The notes beneath the pieces were generated by a model. That model was not told the DNA's origin, did not search any database, and was given only the letters and a program-made list of their open reading frames with translations. A program made the translations under genes and the position numbers. Below, piece by piece: positions 35,482 to 43,305 of a stretch of 64,000 nucleotides of DNA. Positions within the stretch are counted from its first letter, which is position 1. Each line of letters opens with the position of its first letter. The stretch is taken from positions 56,580 through 120,579 of the forward strand of contig NZ_QKZK01000003.1 of the NCBI RefSeq assembly GCF_003254275.1, given 5' to 3'. The stretch comes from Breznakibacter xylanolyticus. GTDB lineage: Bacteria > Bacteroidota > Bacteroidia > Bacteroidales > Marinilabiliaceae.

Positions 35482-36936
35482 ATGTTTCAATATATCATCA
35501 AATCGGGCATGCTTTGCGCTCTGGCGGCATGCCTGCTGACAGCCTGCGAGCCGCAGGAGAAAGACGAATTTGAGTTGGGGGCATTGCCCAATGCGCAACA
35601 GCTCTCGTTTACCATGACCCCCTCGGCGGCATCGGCCAATGTGATTGAGTTTAAAAGTACAACCCCCTTTAATGGTGTGGTGGTGTGGGATTTGGGCAAC
35701 AACGCAAAGGCCAAGGGCAACACGGCGGTGGGTGAATATCCCTTTGCAGGCACTTACGAGGTGTCCTACGCCATTTATACCGAGGGTGGTTCGGCCACCA
35801 TCACTCAAAACCTGGTGATTGCCAACGATGACCTTTCGCTGTTGAGCCATCCGCTTTACACCGTGCTCACCGGCGGTGCCGATGCGGTAAATGGTAAAAC
35901 ATGGGTGTTCGACCAGTATCACTCCGGCCATTTTGGCGTTGGCCCGGCGGCATCGCTCAAGCCCGAGTGGTGGGCGGCCGGCCCCAACGATAAACTCGAT
36001 TGTTCGCTTTACACCAATGAGTTTACCTTTAAACAGGTGGGCGTGGAGATGACCTGGGTCAATAACGGATCGGTGTACACCAACGGAGCCGGTAAGGCGG
36101 GGCTCGAAGCACTGGGCTTTGGCCCTTCGGTGGTGCCTCCTGCCGGGGACTTTGATGTGGCCTACCAGCCCAAAGCGTTGTATCACTACTCGCTTTCCAC
36201 TTCCGACTCGACGTTGGTGCTCAGCGATGGGGCTTTCTTTGGACATTATGCCGGAACATCAACCTATAAGATTTTGAGTATTACCAAGGATGAGATGTAC
36301 GTTAAGTGCATGAGCACCGTGGAATCCGGTAACGGATGGTGGTACCGCCTCATCCCCAAGGAGCTCAATGTGAAGCCGGTGGTGCCAACCAAGGCGGTGC
36401 CCCTGTCGGAGGGCTTCGAGACCGAAAAACCGAAGGTAGTGTTTGCCACCGAAGACATGGGCGATCTCACCTCAGCAGCCTATCAAAACCCCGCCCCGGT
36501 GCCGTTCAATGAATCGGCTGCGGTGTACCTCTATCAAAAAAAGGCCGGCGTGGCTTACTCCAACATCTCGCACGTGGTGTCGGGTTACAAGTTCGACCTC
36601 ACCAAGCAGAACCAAATCACCATGAAGGTGTTCATCCCATCGTACAACGATTACGTGACCGAAAACGCGGTTGCGGGCGACTGGGTGAGCAACAAGGTGC
36701 TGCAAAAGTCGGTGGCCGTGAAGTTGCAAAACAACGAGCTGGGCACCAGTGCCTACACCACGCAGGTGGAGGTAATGAAGAACGATTTGCCCACCGACCA
36801 GTGGGTGGAGCTCACCTTCGACTTTAGCGCGGCGGCCAACCGCACCGATCTGGATAAGATTCTCATTCAGTTTGGAACCGAAGGGCACAATGGCGGTGGC
36901 ATCTTCTTTTTTGATGACTTTAAATTCGCTGAATAA
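35482..36936 (+). CDS. PKD-like surface glycan-binding lipoprotein
   Basis: A 484-residue lipoprotein, lipobox LLTAC (Cys near 25). An N-terminal PKD/Ig-like domain (about 45-125) includes VVWDLGNNAKAKG and YEVSYAIYTEGG. A middle domain (about 130-310) is rich in Trp (WVFDQYHSGHFG, EWWAAGPND). The C-terminal domain (about 325-484) resembles a jelly-roll carbohydrate-binding module (LSEGFETE, WVELTFDFS, FFFDDFKFAE). Its position right after SusD is that of SusE/SusF-type or PUL surface glycan-binding proteins, which catch polysaccharide on the cell surface. No catalytic motif is seen. The terminal domain assignment is by pattern only. Confidence 0.82.
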   Translation: MFQYIIKSGMLCALAACLLTACEPQEKDEFELGALPNAQQLSFTMTPSAASANVIEFKSTTPFNGVVVWDLGNNAKAKGNTAVGEYPFAGTYEVSYAIYTEGGSATITQNLVIANDDLSLLSHPLYTVLTGGADAVNGKTWVFDQYHSGHFGVGPAASLKPEWWAAGPNDKLDCSLYTNEFTFKQVGVEMTWVNNGSVYTNGAGKAGLEALGFGPSVVPPAGDFDVAYQPKALYHYSLSTSDSTLVLSDGAFFGHYAGTSTYKILSITKDEMYVKCMSTVESGNGWWYRLIPKELNVKPVVPTKAVPLSEGFETEKPKVVFATEDMGDLTSAAYQNPAPVPFNESAAVYLYQKKAGVAYSNISHVVSGYKFDLTKQNQITMKVFIPSYNDYVTENAVAGDWVSNKVLQKSVAVKLQNNELGTSAYTTQVEVMKNDLPTDQWVELTFDFSAAANRTDLDKILIQFGTEGHNGGGIFFFDDFKFAE

Positions 36937-36952
36937 CACCTGACCCCTCATG

Positions 36953-36988
36953 AGGCTGCCCGATGTCACTGCTCGGGCGGCCTCTTTG
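36953..36988 (+). terminator. Probable terminator after the glycan-binding lipoprotein gene
   Basis: The arms GAGGCTGCCCGA and TCGGGCGGCCTC enclose a 9-nt loop and are followed by TTTGT. Confidence 0.75.
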
Positions 36989-37018
36989 TGGTAATTTAAC
37001 TCTCAATGCCGTTGAGTT

Positions 37019-37345
37019 AAGCCCTGAAAGGGCGATGAGCAATAGCGTTGGGCATCGCCCAACGATGAGTGCAAACTCAATCATAGAGCCCTGAAGGGGC
37101 GAAAGCTTGCGCCCTTTGACTTCGTCGATTTTCAATTCAGGGCTTGCGCTCGTCTATGACACTTAAGCAGGGTTTGCTCTACGCTGGTGCTGACGGCTCT
37201 TTGGGGATTAACGAAACGTCATTGATATAACTCTTTTGAGTTAACTGCTTTTTGGTTTAAACGCTAAGCGTTTCAAATGTACTCAGCGCCTTAGCGTCTT
37301 TGCGTTTATTCTCGGTGAAACTCTGTGTCATCTCAGCGTAACTCA
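37019..37345. repeat. Intergenic hairpins and an R2 repeat copy
   Basis: In the 505-bp gap before GH3, 37019-37100 has short hairpins (GCCCTGAAAGGGC, TTGGGCATCGCCCAA, GCCCTGAAGGGGC). About 37225-37345 is an R2 copy (GAGTTAACTGCTTT, AAACGCTAAGCGTTTC, CTCAGCGCCTTAGCG). No gene is seen. Confidence 0.7.
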
Positions 37346-37441
37346 GTGAAACCTTTTTTTGATGATACATCCTGTTTCTCGTTAATGTGGTCTCCACGAC
37401 AATACATTTCCATTGCATTATTTACCTAAAAGGAAAGACAA

Positions 37442-39703
37442 ATGATAAAAAAGAACATTGTGGTTGCGGCGGTTTGCCTGATGGCTTTGGCCGGTTGCAA
37501 TACGTCGCCCTCGTCGGGCAAGGCCGGCGACGACGTCGAAAAGAAAGTGGCATCGCTGCTCTCGCAGATGACCCTCGAGGAAAAGATCGGGCAGATGGTG
37601 CAGCAAAATCCGCCTTATGATGCCGCCGGCATCGACGCCATGAAAGAGCAGATTCGCCAGGGGCGCATCGGCTCGCTGCTCAACGTGGTGGGCGCCAGGG
37701 AGGTGAACGAGCTGCAGCGCATTGCCGTGCAGGAGAGCCGTCTGGGCATCCCTCTCATCATCGGGCGCGATGTGATACACGGTTTCCGAACCATCTTTCC
37801 CATCCCCCTGGGCATGGCTGCTTCGTGGAACGAGGAGCTGGTGCGAGAGGCGGCGGCCATTTCGGCCAAAGAAGCCGCTTCGATGGGCATCCGTTGGACT
37901 TTCACCCCCATGGTGGACGTGTCGCGCGACCCCCGCTGGGGACGCATTGCCGAGAGTGGTGGCGAAGATCCGCTGGTGAATGCCATGGTGGCCCGTGCCA
38001 TGGTGCAGGGATTGCAGGGCGACGACATGAGCCGTCCCGATCGCATTGCCGCCTGTGTGAAGCATTACGTGGGGTATGGTGCTGCTGAGGGCGGACGCGA
38101 TTACAACACCACCCTCATTCCCGACCTTTACTTGCACAATGTGTACCTGCCTCCCTTTAAGGAGGCCGTGAAGGCCGGTGCCGCCACCTTTATGTCGGCC
38201 TTCAACGATATTAACGGCGTGCCGGCTTCGGGCAACCGTCAGGCCATTCGCGACATCCTTAAAGCGTCGTATGGCTTCGACGGGTTTGTGGTGAGCGACT
38301 GGGGATCCATTACCGAAATGATTGCCCATGGCTTTTCGGCCGACGAAAAAGAGGCGGCCTTCCACGGGCTCAATGCCGGGGTGGACATGGAGATGGCTTC
38401 CCTCTCGTACTCGCATCACATCAAGTCGTTGCTCGACGAAGGACGCGTGAAGATGGCCTGGATTGACGATGCCGTGGCTCGCATCCTGCGTATCAAGTTC
38501 CGCCTGGGGCTTTTCGATCAGCCCTACACCTCCGAAACGCTGGCCGACTCGGTGCTGGTGCATCCCAACCATCTGGCCGTGGCTCGTCGCTTGGCGGCCG
38601 AAAGCGTGGTGCTGCTCAAAAACAACAGCAACCTGTTGCCTCTGAAAAAGGGAACCCCCGTTGCGCTTATCGGCCCCCTGGTCAACGAACCTTACGAGCA
38701 GTTGGGCACCTGGGTGTTTGATGGAAAGGCCGAGAATTCGGTGACCGTGCTCACGGCCATGAATGAGGCCAACGGTGCCGGTAATACCTTTTTTGCCGAG
38801 GGGTTGAAATACAGCCGCGACAAGTCAACGGCCGGCTTCAGGGCTGCCGAACAGGCCATTGCCAAGGCACAGGTGGTGGTGGCCGTGATGGGCGAGGAGT
38901 CCATCCTCTCTGGCGAAGCCAAATGTCTGGCCGAGCTGAAACTGCCCGGCAAGCAGGCCGAACTGCTGCAACTGGCCGCTTCTAAAGGCAAGCCCGTGGT
39001 GCTGGTGGTGATGGCCGGCCGTCCCACCGGGTTGGCGCCCTTGCACCATCTGGCCGACGCGATTCTTTATGCATGGCATCCCGGCACCATGGCAGGGCCT
39101 GCGCTGGCCGATCTCATTTTTGGCGATGTGGTGCCATCGGGCAAGCTGCCCGTGACCTTTCCCAAAGGCGAGGGACAGATTCCCATTTACTATGCCCACA
39201 AAAATTCGGGACGTCCGGCATCGGCCGAGAGCTGGATGCACATCGACAGCATCCCTGTGCATGCCGTGCAGCACTCTACCGGCAACACCAACCACACGCT
39301 CGATTATGGCTTTACGCCTCTCTATCCCTTTGGATACGGATTGTCGTACACCACCTTTGCATATAGCGACATCCGATTGAGTGCCTCCGATATGAAGCAG
39401 GGCGGGAACGTGACGGCCAGTGCCATCATCACCAACACGGGCAACGTGACGGCCACCGAGGTGGTGCAGCTTTACATTCGTGACCTTACGGGCACCTACA
39501 CCCGTCCGGTGCGTGAGCTCAAGGGCTTTGAGCGCGTGACGCTGGCTGCGGGCGAAAGCAAAACTGTCTCCTTTGAACTGGGCAACGACCAGCTGGGCTA
39601 CTACTTCCCCGACGGACGCTACGTGGTGGAGCCGGGCAAGTTCCAGGTGTGGATCGCCCCCAATGCCGCCGAAGGAACGCCACAGGATTTGACGCTCGAG
39701 TGA
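37442..39703 (+). CDS. GH3 family beta-glucosidase (BglX-like), lipoprotein
   Basis: A 753-residue lipoprotein (lipobox LAGC, Cys19). The GH3 N-terminal barrel holds the nucleophile Asp286 in GFVVSDWGS, with KHYVGYGAAEGGRD as the substrate-binding signature. The GH3 C-terminal domain carries the acid/base region (VVAVMGEESILSGEAK), and a fibronectin III-like domain lies near 655-735. The enzyme removes terminal beta-linked glucose from oligosaccharides. After GH30 cleavage and SusC/D import it would yield glucose for the permeases and the ROK kinase. The lipid anchor means either surface or periplasmic location. Confidence 0.93.
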   Translation: MIKKNIVVAAVCLMALAGCNTSPSSGKAGDDVEKKVASLLSQMTLEEKIGQMVQQNPPYDAAGIDAMKEQIRQGRIGSLLNVVGAREVNELQRIAVQESRLGIPLIIGRDVIHGFRTIFPIPLGMAASWNEELVREAAAISAKEAASMGIRWTFTPMVDVSRDPRWGRIAESGGEDPLVNAMVARAMVQGLQGDDMSRPDRIAACVKHYVGYGAAEGGRDYNTTLIPDLYLHNVYLPPFKEAVKAGAATFMSAFNDINGVPASGNRQAIRDILKASYGFDGFVVSDWGSITEMIAHGFSADEKEAAFHGLNAGVDMEMASLSYSHHIKSLLDEGRVKMAWIDDAVARILRIKFRLGLFDQPYTSETLADSVLVHPNHLAVARRLAAESVVLLKNNSNLLPLKKGTPVALIGPLVNEPYEQLGTWVFDGKAENSVTVLTAMNEANGAGNTFFAEGLKYSRDKSTAGFRAAEQAIAKAQVVVAVMGEESILSGEAKCLAELKLPGKQAELLQLAASKGKPVVLVVMAGRPTGLAPLHHLADAILYAWHPGTMAGPALADLIFGDVVPSGKLPVTFPKGEGQIPIYYAHKNSGRPASAESWMHIDSIPVHAVQHSTGNTNHTLDYGFTPLYPFGYGLSYTTFAYSDIRLSASDMKQGGNVTASAIITNTGNVTATEVVQLYIRDLTGTYTRPVRELKGFERVTLAAGESKTVSFELGNDQLGYYFPDGRYVVEPGKFQVWIAPNAAEGTPQDLTLE

Positions 39704-39734
39704 CAACAGTTTCAAATGGAATGGTTGATGGCAC

Positions 39735-40140
39735 AGAAAGATTAAACGCAAAGTCAGAATAAACGCAAAGGCGCGAAGGCGCTGAGTTATTTTGTTACGC
39801 CTGCGTTTAAATAACACATCAGATAACTCAAAATTGTTATATAGTAGTCGCTAGGGCGCAGATTTGTGATCTTTATATAATAGTCGCATGGAGCGTGCGG
39901 ATTGCAAGTTCGTTACTGTATGACTCTTTTGGGTGGTCTGCTTTTTTTATTTAAATGCAAGGCATTATGAATCGATTCAGTGCCTTAGCGTCTCCGCGTT
40001 TATTCCTCTGCTGGCGCAGATTTGTAATCTGTGCCTGTATGGATGCTATAACTCTTTCGTGTGATCTGCTTATTTATTTAAATGTAAAGTGTTACAATAA
40101 AACTCAGCGCCTTTGTGCCTCAGCGTTTAATCCGACTCTG
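39735..40140. repeat. Three R2 repeat copies, one inverted
   Basis: About 39735-39845 is an R2 copy in reverse orientation (AAACGCAAAGGCGCGAAGG, GCGCTGAGTTATTTTG). About 39920-40010 and 40045-40140 are forward copies (GTGATCTGCTT, ACTCAGCGCCTTTG, CAGCGTTTAATCC). No gene is present in the 1-kb gap between GH3 and the permease. Confidence 0.75.
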
Positions 40141-40201
40141 TGATGCCAGCTGGATGATCTCTGCCGGCACAGATGCCGCCATGGTGATCGATAGCCTCTC
40201 A

Positions 40202-40523
40202 GCCTCGTGATTGACAATTGCACTGCCGGCTGGTGGACGATCGCACAGCCGGCTGATTGATGATCGCACAGCCGGCTGGTGGACGATCGCACAGCCTCGT
40301 TTCGCGTGATGCGAAAGCCTCGTTTCGTATGGCACGAAAGCCCCGTTTCGCACGGCACGAAAGCCTCGTTTCGCACGGCACGAAAGCCTCGTTTCGAATG
40401 GATCGAAAGCCCCGTTTCGCACGGCACGAAAGCCTCGTTTCGAATGGATCGAAAGCCTCGTTTCGAATGGATCGAATGCCTCGGTTCGAATGGATCGAAC
40501 GCCTCGGTTCGAATGGTTGATGT
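40202..40523. repeat. Fourteen-unit 23-bp array of covarying hairpin half-sites (family P23b)
   Basis: GCC recurs exactly every 23 bp from 40202 to 40501 (14 units). Later units read GCCTCG, TTTCG, CACGGCA, CGAAA. TTTCG pairs with CGAAA both across the CACGGCA linker and across GCCTCG. The stem base changes together: units near 40481-40515 carry GTTCG with CGAAC in place of TTTCG with CGAAA. The first units (40225-40290) have a different filling (GGCTGGTGGAC, GATCGCACA) with the same period. Open frames on both strands are by-products of the repeat. Confidence 0.92.
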
Positions 40524-40525
40524 TT

Positions 40526-40558
40526 AATCCTGTCAGGTCTTGGAGACCTGACAGGATT
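40526..40558. repeat. Palindrome with 15-bp arms and 3-bp loop
   Basis: AATCCTGTCAGGTCT and AGACCTGACAGGATT flank TGG. An imperfect relative is at 29704-29736. It lies immediately after the 23-bp array. Confidence 0.85.
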
Positions 40559-40567
40559 GTAAAAAAA

Positions 40568-40678
40568 GGCCACTACTATATAACTCTTTCGAGTGAACTG
40601 CTTCTTTGTTTAAACGCAACGTGTTACAATAAAACTCAGCGCCTTAGCGCCTCAGCGTTTAATCCTACTCTGTGAGAC
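40568..40678. repeat. R2 repeat copy upstream of the second permease
   Basis: It contains ATAACTCTTTCGAGTGAAC, AACGCAACGTGTTAC, CTCAGCGCCTTAGCG and GCGTTTAATCC, as in the other R2 copies. Confidence 0.78.
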
Positions 40679-40732
40679 TTTTGTTAATCCCCGAGGTTGC
40701 CGGACAGCCTCATTACTCATATAACCCGTCAT

Positions 40733-42082
40733 ATGACACAAAAGAACAATCAGTTTGCCATCGGGATGTCGGTGATATCCTCGATCTTTTTCATCTTCGG
40801 TTTTGCCACCACGTTCATCATCACGCTCAGCGCCAAAGTGAAGGACATCTTTACGCTGAGTGAGCTGGAAGCGCAATTGCTTACCGGAGCCTTTTTTCTC
40901 ACATACCTGTTTCTGTCCATCCCCACGGGGTACATCATTCGCCGCATTGGCTACAAAACGGCACTGGTGACCGGTTTGTTGCTCATGGCCGTGGGCAGTT
41001 TCATGTTTTATCCTGCCGCCACGGCGCCGTCGTTTCCGCTGTTTTTGGCGGCCACCTTTGTGCTGGCAGCCGGGGTGGTGTTTCTGCAAACGTCGGCCAA
41101 CCCTTATGTGGCGGCATTGGGCAGTGAAGTCACGGCATCGGGGCGCCTCAATCTCACGCAGGCGCTCAACTCCATCGCCACCATGATTGCGCCTTGGATC
41201 ATAGCCGTGGTCATCTTTAAGGGGGTGAGCGAGATTCCTTCGCCACAGGAGTCGGCGCAGACGGTGAAGATGCCCTTTTTGCTCATGGGCAGCATTGTGT
41301 TGTTGGTGGCGATGGCCATCGTCACCATCCAACTGCCTGCCATTGCAAAAGGCACCGTCGAATCTAAAAAGAGTGTGTGGAAATATCCCCACGTGCTGTT
41401 GGGTGCTGTGGCCATTTTTTGCTACGTGGGCGCCGAGGTGGGTAACGCCGGCTTGCTGGTGAACTTCCTCAACGACAAGTTGCAAATCAGCAAGGAAAAC
41501 GCTTCGACCTACGCGGCCATTTACTGGGGCGGCGCCATGGTGGGGCGTTTCTTTGGCTCCATCATGCTCTCCGATATTCAAAGCCGGACGCGCAAAACCC
41601 TTTATTTTGCCCTGGTGCTGATGCTGGCTTTGGTGTCGGGCGCTTTTGTCACCGATTGGAACTGGAACATCGGTGCCATCTTTTTGGGCACATCGGTGGT
41701 AAACCTGCTGGCCATTCAGTTGGGGCGGGGCAATGCTAGCCTCACGCTGGGCGTGTTTGCGCTTATTGCGGCAGCACTGGCCATAGTCACCACGTTTGCT
41801 CCCGGTCAGCTGGCCATCTGGACGCTGGTGTCCATCGGGCTGTTCAATTCGGTGATGTTCCCCAATATCTTTGGGTTGGCGGTGAAGGATTTGAGCAACG
41901 GTGAAATGAGCACTGCCTCGGGCATCATCAACACCCTGATTGTGGGGGGCGCCATTGTTCCCGTGCTCATGGGCGCCATTGCCGACAGTCCGGCGCTGGG
42001 CTATTCGTGGGCTTTTGTGGTGCCGGCGCTCTGTTATCTTTACATCTTCTTTTTTGCGGTCAAGGGCAGCAAGATGCGTTAA
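40733..42082 (+). CDS. Sugar MFS transporter, FHS family (second paralog)
   Basis: A 449-residue membrane protein with about 12 transmembrane segments, starting MTQKNNQFAIGMSVISSIFF. It shares FATTFIITLSAKVKDIF, LNLTQALNSIATMIAPW and GGAMVGRFFGSIM with the permease at 22158, so the two are paralogs. It follows the GH3 gene after a repeat-rich gap and is likely the inner-membrane importer for sugar released by the glucan enzymes. The upstream in-frame ATG at 40697 is rejected because the sequence before MTQKNN does not match the family. A hairpin follows the stop. Confidence 0.92.
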   Translation: MTQKNNQFAIGMSVISSIFFIFGFATTFIITLSAKVKDIFTLSELEAQLLTGAFFLTYLFLSIPTGYIIRRIGYKTALVTGLLLMAVGSFMFYPAATAPSFPLFLAATFVLAAGVVFLQTSANPYVAALGSEVTASGRLNLTQALNSIATMIAPWIIAVVIFKGVSEIPSPQESAQTVKMPFLLMGSIVLLVAMAIVTIQLPAIAKGTVESKKSVWKYPHVLLGAVAIFCYVGAEVGNAGLLVNFLNDKLQISKENASTYAAIYWGGAMVGRFFGSIMLSDIQSRTRKTLYFALVLMLALVSGAFVTDWNWNIGAIFLGTSVVNLLAIQLGRGNASLTLGVFALIAAALAIVTTFAPGQLAIWTLVSIGLFNSVMFPNIFGLAVKDLSNGEMSTASGIINTLIVGGAIVPVLMGAIADSPALGYSWAFVVPALCYLYIFFFAVKGSKMR

Positions 42083-42103
42083 AGTGATATAGTGTTAGTT
42101 TGA

Positions 42104-42145
42104 AAAGAAAGGCGCAGTGGGAGGTTTTCCCGCTGCACCTTTCGC
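42104..42145. terminator. Possible bidirectional terminator between convergent genes
   Basis: An imperfect hairpin (AAAGGCGCAGTGGGA with TCCCGCTGCACCTTT) lies in the 79-bp gap between the stops of the permease and the esterase. Confidence 0.55.
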
Positions 42146-42161
42146 TTGTTTGGCGGTAGTG

Positions 42162-43019
42162 TTATTTGCCAAAGCCGTTGCTCACCCATGGCAGAGCCAG
42201 GTAGAGTGCCGAGTGCCAGTATTCCCAGGTGTGACCGCCGTCGCGCACCCGCAGTTGGCAGGGGATGTGTGCCTTGATCATGGCTCGGTAAAAGTCGAGG
42301 TTCACGTCGAACAGGAAGTCATCGTCGCCACAATCCACAAACCACCGCACTGAACGCAGGGCTGCTTTGCCGGCTTCGTCGGCTTTGATTACGTGGTCGA
42401 TGCAGCTGTTGGCTGTCACCGATTGGTTGAGTTCCTGCATTTTGAAGTCGGTGGATGGCGCGCGGCCAAATTCGGGTAGCGCCATCAGGGCACTCATGGC
42501 ATAGGCCGATGCAAACAGGTCGGGGTGCTTTTGGGCATAAGCTGTGGTGCCACCGCCACCCATCGACAGCCCGGCAATGGCACGGTGGGCTTTGTCGCCC
42601 TTGATGCGGAAGCGCTTTTCGATGGCGGGCATGAACTCCTCAAAAAAGAACCGCTCGTATTCCCATCCTTTCATGTTGAAGTAGCCGTACCAGTCAGTCC
42701 CGGCATCGGGCATCACAATGATCATTTCGTCGGCCATGCCCGAGTCGAACACCTGGTTGGCCACATCGGCTACGTGACCGCGTTCGCTCCAGTCCTTGTG
42801 GTTGCCGTACAGCCCGTGCAGCAGGTACAGCACCGGAAATTGGCGCAGCGTGTCGGTGGTGTAGCTCTTGGGCAGGTAAATGGCATAGTCGCGTTCGGTG
42901 TTCAAAATGGTGCTGTTGAGCTTTTGCATCTGCACCTTACCCACAGGAGGATAGGGGTGTTGCGCGCTCAGATGAAGGGTCATGAGCAGGGAGAATGACA
43001 GGAGCAGCAAGTGTTTCAT
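42162..43019 (-). CDS. Secreted esterase of the Esterase D / CE1-like family
   Basis: A 285-residue alpha/beta-hydrolase with signal peptide ending near HLSAQ. The nucleophile elbow is GLSMGG (Ser152) and the catalytic His263 lies in DGGHTWEYW; an acidic residue lies in DCGDDDFLFD. The family includes feruloyl and acetyl xylan esterases of CE1 and S-formylglutathione hydrolases. The secretion signal and position after a SusC/SusD pair and xylose genes favour a carbohydrate esterase on xylan. Substrate is inferred only from context. It is the downstream-most gene of the minus-strand xylan block. Confidence 0.85.
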   Translation of the reverse strand: MKHLLLLSFSLLMTLHLSAQHPYPPVGKVQMQKLNSTILNTERDYAIYLPKSYTTDTLRQFPVLYLLHGLYGNHKDWSERGHVADVANQVFDSGMADEMIIVMPDAGTDWYGYFNMKGWEYERFFFEEFMPAIEKRFRIKGDKAHRAIAGLSMGGGGTTAYAQKHPDLFASAYAMSALMALPEFGRAPSTDFKMQELNQSVTANSCIDHVIKADEAGKAALRSVRWFVDCGDDDFLFDVNLDFYRAMIKAHIPCQLRVRDGGHTWEYWHSALYLALPWVSNGFGK

Positions 43020-43260
43020 GGTGTGTGTTGTTTTAAGTGAGAGGATGTTGTTATTAAGATGAGTATGAATGTCGTTTAGTTGGTGTTATTCGGATGTTAG
43101 ATAAGAAGATGTTTAGACTGTAGACAGATAGATAAGACTGAAGAGACGAAGAGAACAGATCTAAACATTTGTCTTTTTGTCTTATCTTTTCTTCTCTTCT
43201 CTAAACGATCATGGTGTGAATTTACCCTTTTTTTCGAATCTGATGATGGGGTTTGTGCAT

Positions 43261-43292
43261 AAAAAAAGCCCCCATGCTGTCATGAGGGCTTT
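43261..43292 (-). terminator. Rho-independent terminator after susD (xylan side)
   Basis: On the minus strand the hairpin AAGCCCTCATG/CATGGGGGCTT with loop ACAG is followed by seven T. It lies just after the SusD stop. Confidence 0.8.
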
Positions 43293-43305
43293 TGCGGATG
43301 GAGAG

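Noticed and set aside
40202-40523. Possible CRISPR array
   Set aside because: The 23-bp units are contiguous with no unique spacers, the sequence between repeats is itself repeated, and no cas genes are nearby.
40199-40573. Several open frames on both strands in the 23-bp array
   Set aside because: They encode the same short repeat in several frames, have no start context, and stop outside the array.
43080-43200. Imperfect inverted repeat (AGATAAGAC with GTCTTATCT) downstream of susD
   Set aside because: Arms are short and broken in A/G-rich sequence; could be chance, and no second copy was seen.
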